Positions 44,723 to 53,096 of a stretch of DNA of 56,824 nucleotides are shown here, piece after piece (position 1 is the first letter of the stretch; each line of letters opens with the position of its first letter). The notes under the pieces were generated by a model, which was given only the letters and a program-made list of their open reading frames with translations, made no database searches and had not been told where the DNA came from. Source of the DNA: Terriglobia bacterium (GTDB lineage: Bacteria; Acidobacteriota; Terriglobia; UBA7540); assembly GCA_020072655.1 (NCBI GenBank), contig JAIQGH010000003.1:1-56824 (forward strand), read 5' to 3'. The position numbers and the translations under genes are program-made.

Positions 44723-44738
44723 TGAGAGCCTTTTACCC

Positions 44739-44822
44739 GTAGAGCCCGATGGAGTCCATCGGGGCATTTGGGAAGAATGCCGGGCTCCCCGCCTTTCGGC
44801 GGGGCCAAGTTCCGCCCGGCGC
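44739..44822 (+). repeat. Dispersed palindromic repeat, copy C
   Basis: GTAGAGCCCGATGGAGTCCAT leads to CGGGGC, then GCCGGGCTCCCCGCC, a CGGCGGGG arm and GCCCGGCGC. It lies 25 bases before the second SSS gene. Related to copies A and B. Confidence 0.5.
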
Positions 44823-44846
44823 TACGTTCCAAAACCCTAAGCGTTC

Positions 44847-46670
44847 ATGAAAATCACCCTGCTCGACTGGGTTGTTGTTGCTTCCTATTTCCTGATCAAT
44901 CTGCTCATTGGGCTCTACTACCGGCGCAAAGCCAGCGCCAGCACGGGTGAATTCTTCGTTTCCGGGCGTGGGGTCACTTGGTGGCTGGCCGGAACGTCCA
45001 TGGTGGCCACGACGTTCGCTGCCGACACACCGCTTGCGGTTACTGGATTTGTGGCTCGTCAGGGAATCGCCGGCAATTGGATCTGGTGGAGTTTTCTCCT
45101 CAGCGGCATGATGACCGTGTTCTTCTTCGCGCGCCTCTGGAGGCGGGCCGAAGTCATCACCGACGCCGAATTTGTCGAACTCCGCTACGCCGGCAAGCCC
45201 GCCGCGTTCTTGCGGGGCTTCCGCTCGCTCTACTTCGGCATCCTCATGAATTGCCTCATCGTCGGCTGGGTCAACCTGGCCATGGAAAAGATTCTCATGA
45301 CCGCCCTGGGCATCCCGAAAACGTATGCGGTCGCTGTCTGTCTTGCCCTGATGGCCATCACGGGCTTCTACACCACGATCTCAGGCCTGTGGGGCGTGCT
45401 TTGGACTGATGTCGTTCAATTCGTGCTCAAAATGGGGATGGTCATCATTCTCGCTTACTATGGCGTGCGCGCCGTGGGCGGCATGGGCGCGCTGAAGCTC
45501 AAACTCGCGCAGGTGGGTTTCGAGCGCGGCGCGACCGTGGGCGGGTCCGGATCCATTCTCTCCTTTGTCCCCGACCTCAGTTCACCCTGGATGCCGCTGC
45601 TGACCTTTTGCGTCTATATCGGCGTGAGTTGGTGGGCCAACTGGTATCCCGGGGCGGAGCCGGGCGGTGGCGGCTACGTGGCCCAGCGCATCTTCTGCGC
45701 CAAGGATGAGAAGCATTCGCTCTGGGCGACGCTCTGGTTCAACATCGCGCACTATGCGCTGCGCCCCTGGCCGTGGATCGTGACCGCGCTCGTTTCCGTG
45801 GTTCTTTACCCCCATTTACCCGACCCCGAGGTGGGCTATATCAAGGTCTGGGTCGACCATCTTCCCGGAGCTTTCCGCGGATTCATGCTGGCGGCGTTTG
45901 CGGCGGCGTATATGTCAACGATCGCCACGCAGTTAAACTGGGGCTCCTCCTATGTGATCAACGACTTTTACCGGCGCTTTCTGGTGCGCGGTGGGGACGA
46001 AAAGCATTACGTCTTCATGGCGAAACTCGCCACCGCTTTCCTCGCCCTGCTCGGTGCGGCCGTGTCACTGGTAATGGGATCGGTCGGCGGAGCCTGGCAA
46101 CTGCTCCTGGGTATCGGCGCGGGCACAGGCGCCGTCTATCTGCTGCGCTGGTACTGGTGGAGGATCAACGCGTGGTCCGAAGTCTCCGCGATGACGACGG
46201 CGGGGATCATGACCATCCTCTTGCGCACGACGATTCACCTCTCCGGTTCTGACTCACTGGTCTTTGGGAAATCAATCTTGCTTACGGTGGCCGTGACCTC
46301 GCTAGTCTGGCTCACGGTGACCTTCCTGACGCCCGCCGAACCTGATACGAAGCTCCTGGACTTCTATCGCCGCGTGCGTCCCGGAGTTATGGGCTGGAAG
46401 CATATCGCCGCGCAGGCGCCGGAAATTCCGGCCACCCACGGCGGTTGGTATAATCTGATGGATTGGCTTCTCGGCTGCCTGATGGTTTATATGGCGCTGT
46501 TCGGCATCGGGAAGATTGTGCTCGGCTCCCTGGGAGTTGGCCTTCTGTTTCTTTTCATTTCTGCCCTCTCGGCCTATGCGATCTACTGGGATTTTTCGCG
46601 GCGCGGTTGGGAGAGCCTCTCGGGCACGGAGCGCCGCCCGCCGCGCTGGAGCTCATCAGGGGCGGAGTGA
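44847..46670 (+). CDS. Sodium:solute symporter (SSS family), 607 residues
   Basis: This is a larger SSS transporter than the first (607 versus 484 residues, about 14-15 helices). It starts at ATG 44847. Markers are ASASTGEFFVSGRGVTWWL, AGTSMVATTFAADTPLAVTG, NWIWWSFLLSGMMTVFFFAR and STIATQLNWGSSYVINDFY. The C-terminal extension adds two more hydrophobic segments. It sits directly upstream of murQ (about 60 bases), a typical place for a muropeptide or amino-sugar importer. A MurNAc-like substrate is inferred from that position only. Confidence 0.9.
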   Translation: MKITLLDWVVVASYFLINLLIGLYYRRKASASTGEFFVSGRGVTWWLAGTSMVATTFAADTPLAVTGFVARQGIAGNWIWWSFLLSGMMTVFFFARLWRRAEVITDAEFVELRYAGKPAAFLRGFRSLYFGILMNCLIVGWVNLAMEKILMTALGIPKTYAVAVCLALMAITGFYTTISGLWGVLWTDVVQFVLKMGMVIILAYYGVRAVGGMGALKLKLAQVGFERGATVGGSGSILSFVPDLSSPWMPLLTFCVYIGVSWWANWYPGAEPGGGGYVAQRIFCAKDEKHSLWATLWFNIAHYALRPWPWIVTALVSVVLYPHLPDPEVGYIKVWVDHLPGAFRGFMLAAFAAAYMSTIATQLNWGSSYVINDFYRRFLVRGGDEKHYVFMAKLATAFLALLGAAVSLVMGSVGGAWQLLLGIGAGTGAVYLLRWYWWRINAWSEVSAMTTAGIMTILLRTTIHLSGSDSLVFGKSILLTVAVTSLVWLTVTFLTPAEPDTKLLDFYRRVRPGVMGWKHIAAQAPEIPATHGGWYNLMDWLLGCLMVYMALFGIGKIVLGSLGVGLLFLFISALSAYAIYWDFSRRGWESLSGTERRPPRWSSSGAE

Positions 46671-46730
46671 ACTCGACTGGCAACGATCCGCCGTTTAGTA
46701 CCCTGCGTGGTCTCGGCGGCACCCGTTGCG

Positions 46731-47669
46731 ATGATACTCATGAAGCGACGCTCGTCTGCGGCAATCACGGAAGGTGAGAATCCGGCTTCGTTCCGGCTGG
46801 ACACGAAGTCGACAGAAGCAATCCTGCGTATAATCAACCGCGAGGATGGCAAGGTTCCGGCCGCCATTGCCAAGGTCATACCGCAGATTGCCCAGGCCGT
46901 GGAGGTGATCGCCAAGGCTCTCGCGCAGGGAGGACGGCTGATCTACCTGGGTGCGGGGACGAGCGGCCGCCTGGGCGTTCTCGATGCGGTGGAGTGTCCT
47001 CCCACTTTTGGCACGGATCGTGTGGTCGCGGTGATGGCCGGGGCGCCGAAAGCGTTGCGCCGGGCGACGGAAGTCACCGAGGACAATCCCCGGCAGGCGG
47101 CACGCGACCTGCGCCGCGTCAGGCTGGATTCGCGCGACGTCCTCGTGGGAATTTCCGCCAGCGGCCGCACCCCTTACACCTTGGGAGGCGTGCGCTTCGC
47201 GAACCGCCTTGGAGCGGTGACGATCGGACTGACTTCAAACCCGGGCTCTCCGCTGACGAAGCGGACGCGGATTTCCATTGTGCCCGTCGTCGGTCCCGAG
47301 GTGATTGCAGGCTCCACGCGCATGAAGGCAGGCACGGCGCAAAAGCTCGTTCTCAATATGCTCTCGACGGCCAGCATGGTCCGCGCGGGTCTGGTGCTCT
47401 CCAACTGGATGGTAAGTGTCCAGTTGACGAGCCGAAAACTCCGGGAACGAGCCAGGAGTATTCTGGTCCGGGCGACGGGCGCAAAGGCAACGGCCGCCGC
47501 GAGAGCACTCGAGGAATCGGGTGGCCGCTTGCCCGTCGCGGTCCTGATGCTCGCGAAGGGCATGGGGGTATTCGAGGCTTCGCAGATGCTCCACAAGGCC
47601 TCCAACCCGGCCAAGGTATTGCGCGCTGCCTTGACCGGCAGGAGTGAGCGCGTTTCAAAAAACAAATGA
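46731..47669 (+). CDS. murQ: N-acetylmuramic acid 6-phosphate etherase
   Basis: About 312 residues from ATG 46731; ATG 46740 is an alternative. The SIS fold has the family signature YLGAGTSGRLGVLDAVECPP with the active-site Glu, then GISASGRTPYTLGG for phosphate binding, and PEVIAGSTRMKAGTAQK. MurQ splits D-lactate off MurNAc-6-phosphate to give GlcNAc-6-phosphate, the key step of MurNAc catabolism. Its placement after an SSS importer and close to a NamZ fusion makes a coherent salvage set. A kinase for MurNAc (AnmK-type) is not present in the window. murA follows 12 bases later. Confidence 0.93.
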   Translation: MILMKRRSSAAITEGENPASFRLDTKSTEAILRIINREDGKVPAAIAKVIPQIAQAVEVIAKALAQGGRLIYLGAGTSGRLGVLDAVECPPTFGTDRVVAVMAGAPKALRRATEVTEDNPRQAARDLRRVRLDSRDVLVGISASGRTPYTLGGVRFANRLGAVTIGLTSNPGSPLTKRTRISIVPVVGPEVIAGSTRMKAGTAQKLVLNMLSTASMVRAGLVLSNWMVSVQLTSRKLRERARSILVRATGAKATAAARALEESGGRLPVAVLMLAKGMGVFEASQMLHKASNPAKVLRAALTGRSERVSKNK

Positions 47670-47681
47670 CTCGATGACGAA

Positions 47682-48950
47682 ATGGACAAATTCCTAATTG
47701 AAGGCGGACGCCCCTTGGAAGGGCGAGTCTCGGCAAGCGGCGCAAAGAATGCCGCGCTGCCGGCCATGGCCGCTTCCCTGCTCACCGGACAGCCCGTCGT
47801 CCTCCGCAACATCCCCCGCGTGCGAGACATCGGCACGATGCGCAGCCTGCTCGACGAGTTGGGGGTCGATTCGTCGGTCAAGCATGAAGAGCATGGCAAC
47901 CGCCTGGAAATCCAGGCGCGCCAGTTGCTGAATCCTGTCGCCCCCTACGAGCTTGTGAAGCAGATGCGCGCTTCGGTACTGGTCCTGGGGCCGCTCGTGG
48001 CGCGTTTCGGGCATGCGCGGGTTTCTCTTCCCGGCGGCTGCGCGATTGGCGCGCGCCCCATCAATCTGCACCTCAGGGGGCTTGAGGCGCTCGGCGCGTC
48101 GGTGCGCATGGATCACGGATATATCGAGATGCGTACGGAGGGCTTGCGCGGTGCCACCTTCCATTTCGACACGATTACCGTGACCGGCACCGAAAACCTG
48201 ATGATGGCGGCGACCTTGGCCGAGGGTTTAACCACCCTGGACAATGCCGCGCGTGAACCCGAAGTCGAAGACTTGGCCCACCTGCTCAACGAAATGGGCG
48301 CTTCCATCGAGGGCGCCGGCACGGACACCATCCGCATCCGGGGGGTCTCAAGCTTGCACGGCGCGGACCATCCGGTCATTCCTGATCGCATTGAGGTGGG
48401 AACGTTCCTGGTCTCTGCCGGCATCACCGGGGGCCACGTCTGTGTTGACCGAGCGGAAGTCGGGCATCTTGCGGCGGTGATCACTAAGCTGCGCGAAGCC
48501 GGAGTAGGTGTGCGCGCCAACGGCCCTCACGAACTGGAAGTGGAAAAGGACGGGGCGCTCCGTGCCGTCGACCTCGACACGCAGGAATACCCCGGTTTTC
48601 CCACCGATATGCAAGCCCAATGGATGGCCTTGATGACCCAGGCGGAAGGCGCTTCAGTGATCTCGGAGAATATTTTCGAGAACCGCTTCTTGCACGCCCT
48701 GGAAATGATGCGCATGGGGGCGGATATCACCGTCGAGGGACGACACGCGATTGTGCGCGGGAAGACGCCGCTGAGCGGCGCCAAGGTCCAGGCCTCCGAC
48801 CTCCGCGCCAGCGCCTCGCTGGTCCTGGCCGGGCTTGCCGCCCAAGGAGAGACCCTCGTCGACCGCGTCTACCATATTGACCGAGGCTACGAACGGATCG
48901 AGGAGAAGCTAAACCGAGTCGGCGCAAGGATTCGCCGCTTTTCGGAGTGA
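47682..48950 (+). CDS. murA: UDP-N-acetylglucosamine 1-carboxyvinyltransferase
   Basis: A 422-residue enzyme. Lys22 lies in ASGAKNAALPA and the catalytic Cys120 in LPGGCAIGARPI (Cys115 in E. coli; this is the fosfomycin-sensitive form). VTGTENLMMAATLA, RIEVGTFLVSAGIT and PTDMQAQWMALM are also typical. It makes the first committed precursor of peptidoglycan by adding enolpyruvate to UDP-GlcNAc. It starts 12 bases after murQ, so GlcNAc recovered from the wall could feed directly back to wall synthesis. This gene pairing is informative and not the usual chromosomal neighbour of murA. Confidence 0.95.
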   Translation: MDKFLIEGGRPLEGRVSASGAKNAALPAMAASLLTGQPVVLRNIPRVRDIGTMRSLLDELGVDSSVKHEEHGNRLEIQARQLLNPVAPYELVKQMRASVLVLGPLVARFGHARVSLPGGCAIGARPINLHLRGLEALGASVRMDHGYIEMRTEGLRGATFHFDTITVTGTENLMMAATLAEGLTTLDNAAREPEVEDLAHLLNEMGASIEGAGTDTIRIRGVSSLHGADHPVIPDRIEVGTFLVSAGITGGHVCVDRAEVGHLAAVITKLREAGVGVRANGPHELEVEKDGALRAVDLDTQEYPGFPTDMQAQWMALMTQAEGASVISENIFENRFLHALEMMRMGADITVEGRHAIVRGKTPLSGAKVQASDLRASASLVLAGLAAQGETLVDRVYHIDRGYERIEEKLNRVGARIRRFSE

Positions 48951-48968
48951 GCGTGATGCCGTGGAAAG

Positions 48969-49319
48969 TCAGTGGATGGCATACAGGATGCTGCCCAACA
49001 CTACGGCAAAAACACCCAGAGAGACGAGAAGATACTTGAAGTCTCGTTCGAGGCCAAAGCTGACGCCCGCTACCACCACCCGGAACACCGGCGTCAGCAA
49101 AAGGAGCAGGATGCCCAGTTCCGTAATCCCGGCAGGATCAAGCTGAGGCACACTCCTCAGCAATTCCCGAGCCGCCAGGCTCCCTGATCGGGGCAGGACC
49201 TCTCCTTTCCAGAGGGCTAGCCCCAAGCCCACCGCCATCACCGCCGCAGAGAGCAAGGAGCCGTAGCGCAGGACCGCCGAGATCGCGTCTTGCGCCTTTT
49301 CATCGGAAAGCTGGGCCAT
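48969..49319 (-). CDS. DUF1634 membrane protein
   Basis: A 116-residue protein with three membrane helices (about 17-37, 63-85 and 93-113) and the LRYGSLLSAAVMAVGLGLAL opening that marks DUF1634. It is a small partner protein often encoded beside TauE/SafE transporters, as here (gene at 49374). It may be a subunit or regulator of that transporter. Confidence 0.82.
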   Translation of the reverse strand: MAQLSDEKAQDAISAVLRYGSLLSAAVMAVGLGLALWKGEVLPRSGSLAARELLRSVPQLDPAGITELGILLLLLTPVFRVVVAGVSFGLERDFKYLLVSLGVFAVVLGSILYAIH

Positions 49320-49373
49320 GCATTCCTCTCGAGCGTCCAGCCGGGTGCGTACCTTGCCGCCGCGCGGGCCGGC

Positions 49374-50168
49374 CTATTGGGCAAAGCCTCCGCGAAGCGC
49401 CCGCCACACCATCAGCACCGCAAAATAGTATGCGATGGCCGAAAACAGCGTTACCAGCCAACGGCTCGAAGCGCGCCGCATCAAGTGCGATCCTAGCCAA
49501 GCTCCCGCAAACACGCCGACCGCCGTCGGAGCCGTAATCAACGGCCGGACATCGCCCCGCGAATAATAGATGAACGCGCTCGCCGTCGCGGTCACGCCAA
49601 TCATGAAATTGGAAGTGGCCGTCGCCACTTTGAAGGGAACGCCCATCACCAGATACATCAAGGGCACTTTGATGACGCCTCCCCCAACCCCCAACATGCC
49701 CGAGATTATCCCGGCGCCGCCCGAACCGGTGAGACCGAGAGGGAAATGCTTGATCCGGTATACCTGCTGGGGCGCGGGGTCCGACGCTTGGCCCTGGAGG
49801 GCTCGGCGAATCATCGTCGAGCCGGCGTACACGAGCAAGATCGCAAATAGGATGGCAAGCGCTTCGCGGCTCAGCAGTCCGGCCATAAACGATCCGGTGA
49901 TGGCGCCCAGGGTTGTTGCCAGCCCCAGCGTCATGCCGAGCCGGATGTCCGCGAGCCGATGCTCGACGTAGGTCGCGGCCGCCCCTGTGGAAGTGGCGAT
50001 CACACAGCAGAGGCTGGTGGCAATAGCCTGATGAATGGGAATCCCGAAGAGGAGTGTCAGGACCGGTGTAATAACCAGGCCACCGCCGATCCCGGTCAAG
50101 GCGCCTGCCCCGCCTGCGGCGACGCCGAGCACTATCAACCCCACAAGATGCAGCCACGTCAGAGTCAT
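49374..50168 (-). CDS. TauE/SafE-family (TSUP) transporter
   Basis: A 264-residue, roughly eight-helix protein. Two copies of the glycine-rich motif lie in helices 1 (AAGGAGALTGIGGGLVITPV) and 5 (GAGIISGMLGVGGGVIKVP). This family exports sulfite, sulfonates or other organosulfur anions. It lies 55 bases upstream of the DUF1634 gene on the same strand and probably forms a two-gene unit with it. The substrate is not decided by sequence. Confidence 0.9.
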   Translation of the reverse strand: MTLTWLHLVGLIVLGVAAGGAGALTGIGGGLVITPVLTLLFGIPIHQAIATSLCCVIATSTGAAATYVEHRLADIRLGMTLGLATTLGAITGSFMAGLLSREALAILFAILLVYAGSTMIRRALQGQASDPAPQQVYRIKHFPLGLTGSGGAGIISGMLGVGGGVIKVPLMYLVMGVPFKVATATSNFMIGVTATASAFIYYSRGDVRPLITAPTAVGVFAGAWLGSHLMRRASSRWLVTLFSAIAYYFAVLMVWRALRGGFAQ

Positions 50169-50244
50169 CTCGCGTCAATGTTACACGGGATTGAAAGGCG
50201 CCTATTCTACACCGGACTCCCTCACTCAAGCCTCAAAAGCAAAA

Positions 50245-50284
50245 CGGGCGGCGTCCCGATGCAGTTCATCGGGACTGCCGCCCG
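50245..50284 (-). terminator. Rho-independent terminator of the FecR-like gene
   Basis: A long imperfect stem (CGGGCGGCGTCCCGAT against ATCGGGACTGCCGCCCG) spans 50245-50284. On the minus strand it is followed by TTTTGCTTTT, a clear U-tract. It lies about 25 bases past the stop of the FecR-like gene. Its CCCGAT/ATCGGG core resembles the dispersed repeats at 17329, 36313 and 44739. Confidence 0.75.
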
Positions 50285-50308
50285 TTGCCGTTCCATTCCC
50301 CGGGGCCT

Positions 50309-51139
50309 TTACTGCTGGCAAGACGGGAAGATCGGACTGAGCTCCGACGTGCAGAGCGTCGTCAGGATCTCGCTGGCCGTGTCGCTGGCCGCCGTCGCCG
50401 CTGCCGTCGCCGTGTTCGCCGCCGTCACCGCCTTCGTCCCCGTGTCGCTGGCCGCCGCCGCCGCGTCCCGCGCATCGCCCGCCCGCGAGATCGCTACCCC
50501 CGACAGCACCGCCGACGCTCCGCCCGCCGCAATCGAGCCCACCTGCAACGCCGCCCCGGCGCTCATCCCCGCCGCCCCGGAACCGGCGCCCGCCGCTCCG
50601 CCCTGCGGGGCCCGCGCCACCTTCCCATCCAGCGTGAGCGTCTTCCCTTTCGCCACTTCCACCGCCGGGCCGTTCCCTTCCACCCGCAGGCGGCCTTCCT
50701 TCGCCGTCACCACCACCGCCCCGTTCACCATCGCTACTTCACCCAGCGTCTTGAAACCCGTCGCCGGCACCACCGAGACCGTCCCCACCTTCACCCGCAG
50801 GCCCACACCCGCCCCTGCTTGGTACAGCGAGACGTTCCCTTGCCCCAGCAGCACCGTCACTTCTCCGCTCTCCCGCAGGAACGACGCCACCGTCTCCCGG
50901 CCAAACACTAGCCGACTCCCGTTGCCTAGGGCGATTACCGCCGCCCCGTCCTTCACCTGCAAACTGTCCCCGCTGAACACCGTCGCGTTGGCCACCAGCG
51001 CTTGCCCGCCCAGCGTCGCGTTCAGGCTCCCCGCCACCGAGCCCACCACCGCCGAGCCCCCCAACATCGGTAAGGCCGCGAGCACCAGCACCCCCACCAG
51101 CAGCAGAGCGCTCCCCACCTTCCCTTTCGCGCTGATCAT
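50309..51139 (-). CDS. FecR-like domain protein with Ala/Gly-rich tail
   Basis: 276 residues from ATG 51139, with GGAGAGGAG upstream; longer in-frame starts lack a ribosome site. A hydrophobic anchor or signal covers about 8-25. A FecR-like beta domain follows (VVGSVAGSLNATLGGQALVA, FSGDSLQVKDGAAVIALGNG, FGRETVASFLRESGEVTVLL). The last 100 residues are low-complexity Ala/Gly/Ser/Thr with a terminal Cys pair (LCTSELSPIFPSCQQ). It is a stand-alone gene without FecI or FecA neighbours, so a classical iron-signalling role is unlikely. Related stand-alone FecR-like proteins are frequent in Acidobacteriota. It has an excellent promoter. Confidence 0.72.
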   Translation of the reverse strand: MISAKGKVGSALLLVGVLVLAALPMLGGSAVVGSVAGSLNATLGGQALVANATVFSGDSLQVKDGAAVIALGNGSRLVFGRETVASFLRESGEVTVLLGQGNVSLYQAGAGVGLRVKVGTVSVVPATGFKTLGEVAMVNGAVVVTAKEGRLRVEGNGPAVEVAKGKTLTLDGKVARAPQGGAAGAGSGAAGMSAGAALQVGSIAAGGASAVLSGVAISRAGDARDAAAAASDTGTKAVTAANTATAAATAASDTASEILTTLCTSELSPIFPSCQQ

Positions 51140-51221
51140 GACTGCTTCTCCTCTCCGATTTTGGCCGGGCCCTTCGCCGGCCGTTGCGCAAGAAGACACA
51201 CGCGCTTCCGAATCGTCGGAT
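51140..51221. other. 5' leader of the FecR-like gene
   Basis: This stretch lies between the -10 box (51222-51227) and the start at 51139. No gene or strong hairpin is seen. Together with 51251-51441, which also shows nothing recognisable, it makes up the roughly 300-base gap between the FecR-like and oxyR genes. Confidence 0.5.
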
Positions 51222-51250
51222 TCTATACCCGGCACGTCCCGAGCTGTCAA
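51222..51250 (-). promoter_or_regulatory. Near-consensus sigma70 promoter of the FecR-like gene
   Basis: On the minus strand, TTGACA (51250-51245), a 17-base spacer and TATAGA (51227-51222), followed by the start codon 83 bases further. Both boxes are close to ideal, so strong constitutive transcription is likely. Confidence 0.75.
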
Positions 51251-51441
51251 GACTTTTCACGGCGCGAACGCAAGAATCGGAATTTTCTTGAAAAGAATCG
51301 TAAGAAACCTCTTGGCCTTGGCCGCAATCGTATTCCTGCTGAGCTTCGTGAAGTCAAGCCGGCCGCGCCCAGAAGTCGCGAGAGAGAGCAAGCGCCGGGT
51401 CGGCCACTGGTCCATTAGCGCTGTGGGCCGGTAGCCTACGA

Positions 51442-52332
51442 TCAGACGGCGCACGTCTCTTTCAAGATCTGGATTAACGCCCGCGCGGCCGGGGTCAGGT
51501 ACTTTTCTCGCGCACGCACGAACCCGATGGTCCGTGTCGGCCGCGGAGGCCGCAGCTCGACTAGCTTCACTCCCCGGCGGCGGAAGTGGGCACAGGCCAT
51601 CTCCGGCAGCAGGGTGATCCCGGCTCCCGCGGCCACCATCGCCACCAGCGTATCGAACTGCCCGCCCTCGAAAGCCACAGGGGGGCTGAGGTGAGACTGC
51701 CGGCAAATTTCCAGGACGTCGTCGCGAAAGCAGTGCCCGTCCTTGAGAAGCAGGAACGGTTCCCGGGCAACATCCGAAAGCCCGACGCGCCGGCGCGCGC
51801 GCGTCCCTAATGGATGACTGTTCGGTACTGCCAGGACCATTGCCTCCGTGTAAAGAGGTGTGGCCTCAAATTCGTTCCCTCGCACCGGAAGGCTCAATAG
51901 CGCCAGGTCAAGTTCCCCATCGGCCAGTTGGGCGAGCAGGGCGCTCGTCAAGTCTTCGCGAACCGTTACGGCAATCTGCGGATGAGAGCGGCGAAAAGCC
52001 GGCAGGAAGCGAGGCAGCAGATAGGGCGCGACCGTGGGGATCGCTCCGAGAGCGACCGAGCCGCGCCGCAGGCCCAGCATTTCCGTGGCCTCCTGGCGGG
52101 CTCCCTCCACTTCTTCCAGAGCCCGGCGGGCGCGCTTCAGAAAGCTCGCCCCGAGCGGTGTCAGAGCGATCTTCCGGCCCAAGCGGTCGAAGAGCCGCGC
52201 CCCGAACTCGTCCTCCAGCTTGCGGATCTGCTGGCTGAGCGAAGGCTGCGCGACGTGCTCGTGCTCAGCCGCGCGCGTGAACGACCGATAGCGTGCCACG
52301 GCGAGGAAGTACCGAAGCTGATGAAATTCCAT
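51442..52332 (-). CDS. oxyR: OxyR-type LysR regulator of peroxide defence
   Basis: A 296-residue LysR-family protein. The N-terminal winged helix (MEFHQLRYFLAVARYRSFTR, then SQQIRKLEDEFGARLFDR) is followed by the PBP-type sensor. The redox pair Cys201/Cys210 lies in DGHCFRDDVLEIC, with the same spacing as E. coli OxyR (Cys199/Cys208). That identifies it as OxyR and not a generic LysR protein. Hydrogen peroxide would oxidise Cys201 and form a disulfide. It is divergent from a dps gene, and an OxyR operator overlaps its own start. Autorepression together with activation of dps is the expected behaviour. Confidence 0.92.
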   Translation of the reverse strand: MEFHQLRYFLAVARYRSFTRAAEHEHVAQPSLSQQIRKLEDEFGARLFDRLGRKIALTPLGASFLKRARRALEEVEGARQEATEMLGLRRGSVALGAIPTVAPYLLPRFLPAFRRSHPQIAVTVREDLTSALLAQLADGELDLALLSLPVRGNEFEATPLYTEAMVLAVPNSHPLGTRARRRVGLSDVAREPFLLLKDGHCFRDDVLEICRQSHLSPPVAFEGGQFDTLVAMVAAGAGITLLPEMACAHFRRRGVKLVELRPPRPTRTIGFVRAREKYLTPAARALIQILKETCAV

Positions 52333-52367
52333 ATCGAATACCTATCAAAGACATAGGAATAATATAT
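52331..52367 (+). promoter_or_regulatory. OxyR operator between oxyR and dps
   Basis: Four quarter-sites spaced by seven bases each: ATAT (52331-52334), CTAT (52342-52345), ATAG (52353-52356), ATAT (52364-52367). The OxyR consensus is ATAG-N7-CTAT-N7-ATAG-N7-CTAT, so 14 of 16 bases match at perfect spacing. It overlaps the oxyR start codon and ends directly at a -35-like TTGACC (52368-52373), the geometry expected for OxyR activation of dps. Confidence 0.8.
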
Positions 52368-52397
52368 TTGACCTATGGAACGCCGCAAGCGAAAATT
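52368..52397 (+). promoter_or_regulatory. Possible dps promoter
   Basis: TTGACC (52368-52373) and AAAATT (52392-52397), separated by 18 bases, lie directly beside the OxyR operator and 85 bases before the dps ATG. The -10 box is weak, as is usual for activated promoters. Confidence 0.45.
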
Positions 52398-52481
52398 CTC
52401 CCGTCTCGCCTACAGGGCTTATGGGCATGGGGACTGGTTCCCGAGAATTCATCCGTCCGACAATGAGAGGAGGACAAGAAT

Positions 52482-53048
52482 ATGGCTCGAGTTGCCCGCG
52501 AAGTGGTGCAAAAGGCCGGGGTTGACCTGGACAAGCTGCTCGATATGCTCGTCCGCAACGCCTCTGCTGAGCTCACCACCTACTATTACTACACCATCCT
52601 GCGCGTGAACCTGATTGGGCTGGAGGGCGAAGGCTTGAAGGAGATCACGGAAGACGCCCGCATCGAAGATCGAAATCATTTCGAAGCGCTGGTGCCGCGC
52701 ATTTACGAGCTAGGCGGGAAACTGCCACGCAACATGAACGAATTCCACGATATCTCCGCCTGTCCGCCCGCCTATCTGCCGGACAAGCCGACGGACATCA
52801 AAGCCATGCTCGACGTGCTGGTGAAAGCCGAGCGGTGCGCGATCGGCGGCTACACGGCCATCTGTAACATGACCGCGGGGAAGGACCATCGCACCTACGA
52901 CCTATCCCTCGCCATCCTGCACGAGGAGATTGAGCACGAGGCTTGGTTCTCGGAATTTCTAGGAGAAGGGCCTTCCGGGCACTTTCGCCGCCAAGGAACC
53001 GGCTTTGAGCGGAATTCCCCTTACGTTCGGAAGTTCCTGCACGACTGA
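52482..53048 (+). CDS. dps: Dps-like ferritin protein (DpsL/DpsA type)
   Basis: A 188-residue ferritin-like protein with AGGAGG ahead of ATG 52482. Metal-centre residues lie in [13 protein letters not shown] and [14 protein letters not shown], then in [13 protein letters not shown] Cys pair spaced by seven lies in [14 protein letters not shown], as in the thioferritin/DpsL branch. It stores iron using peroxide as oxidant and protects DNA. The length is at the long end for Dps. It is divergent from oxyR with an operator between them. Confidence 0.88.
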   Translation: MARVAREVVQKAGVDLDKLLDMLVRNASAELTTYYYYTILRVNLIGLEGEGLKEITEDARIEDRNHFEALVPRIYELGGKLPRNMNEFHDISACPPAYLPDKPTDIKAMLDVLVKAERCAIGGYTAICNMTAGKDHRTYDLSLAILHEEIEHEAWFSEFLGEGPSGHFRRQGTGFERNSPYVRKFLHD

Positions 53049-53096
53049 GAGAGGGGCTGGGCAGAGGCAGGAATTGATAGCTCCGCGCCAGCAAGG

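Noticed and set aside
49959-51434. A 491-residue plus-strand ORF
   Set aside because: It runs antisense to the FecR-like and TauE/SafE genes and consists of Pro/Ala/Thr-rich repeats typical of GC-rich shadow frames.
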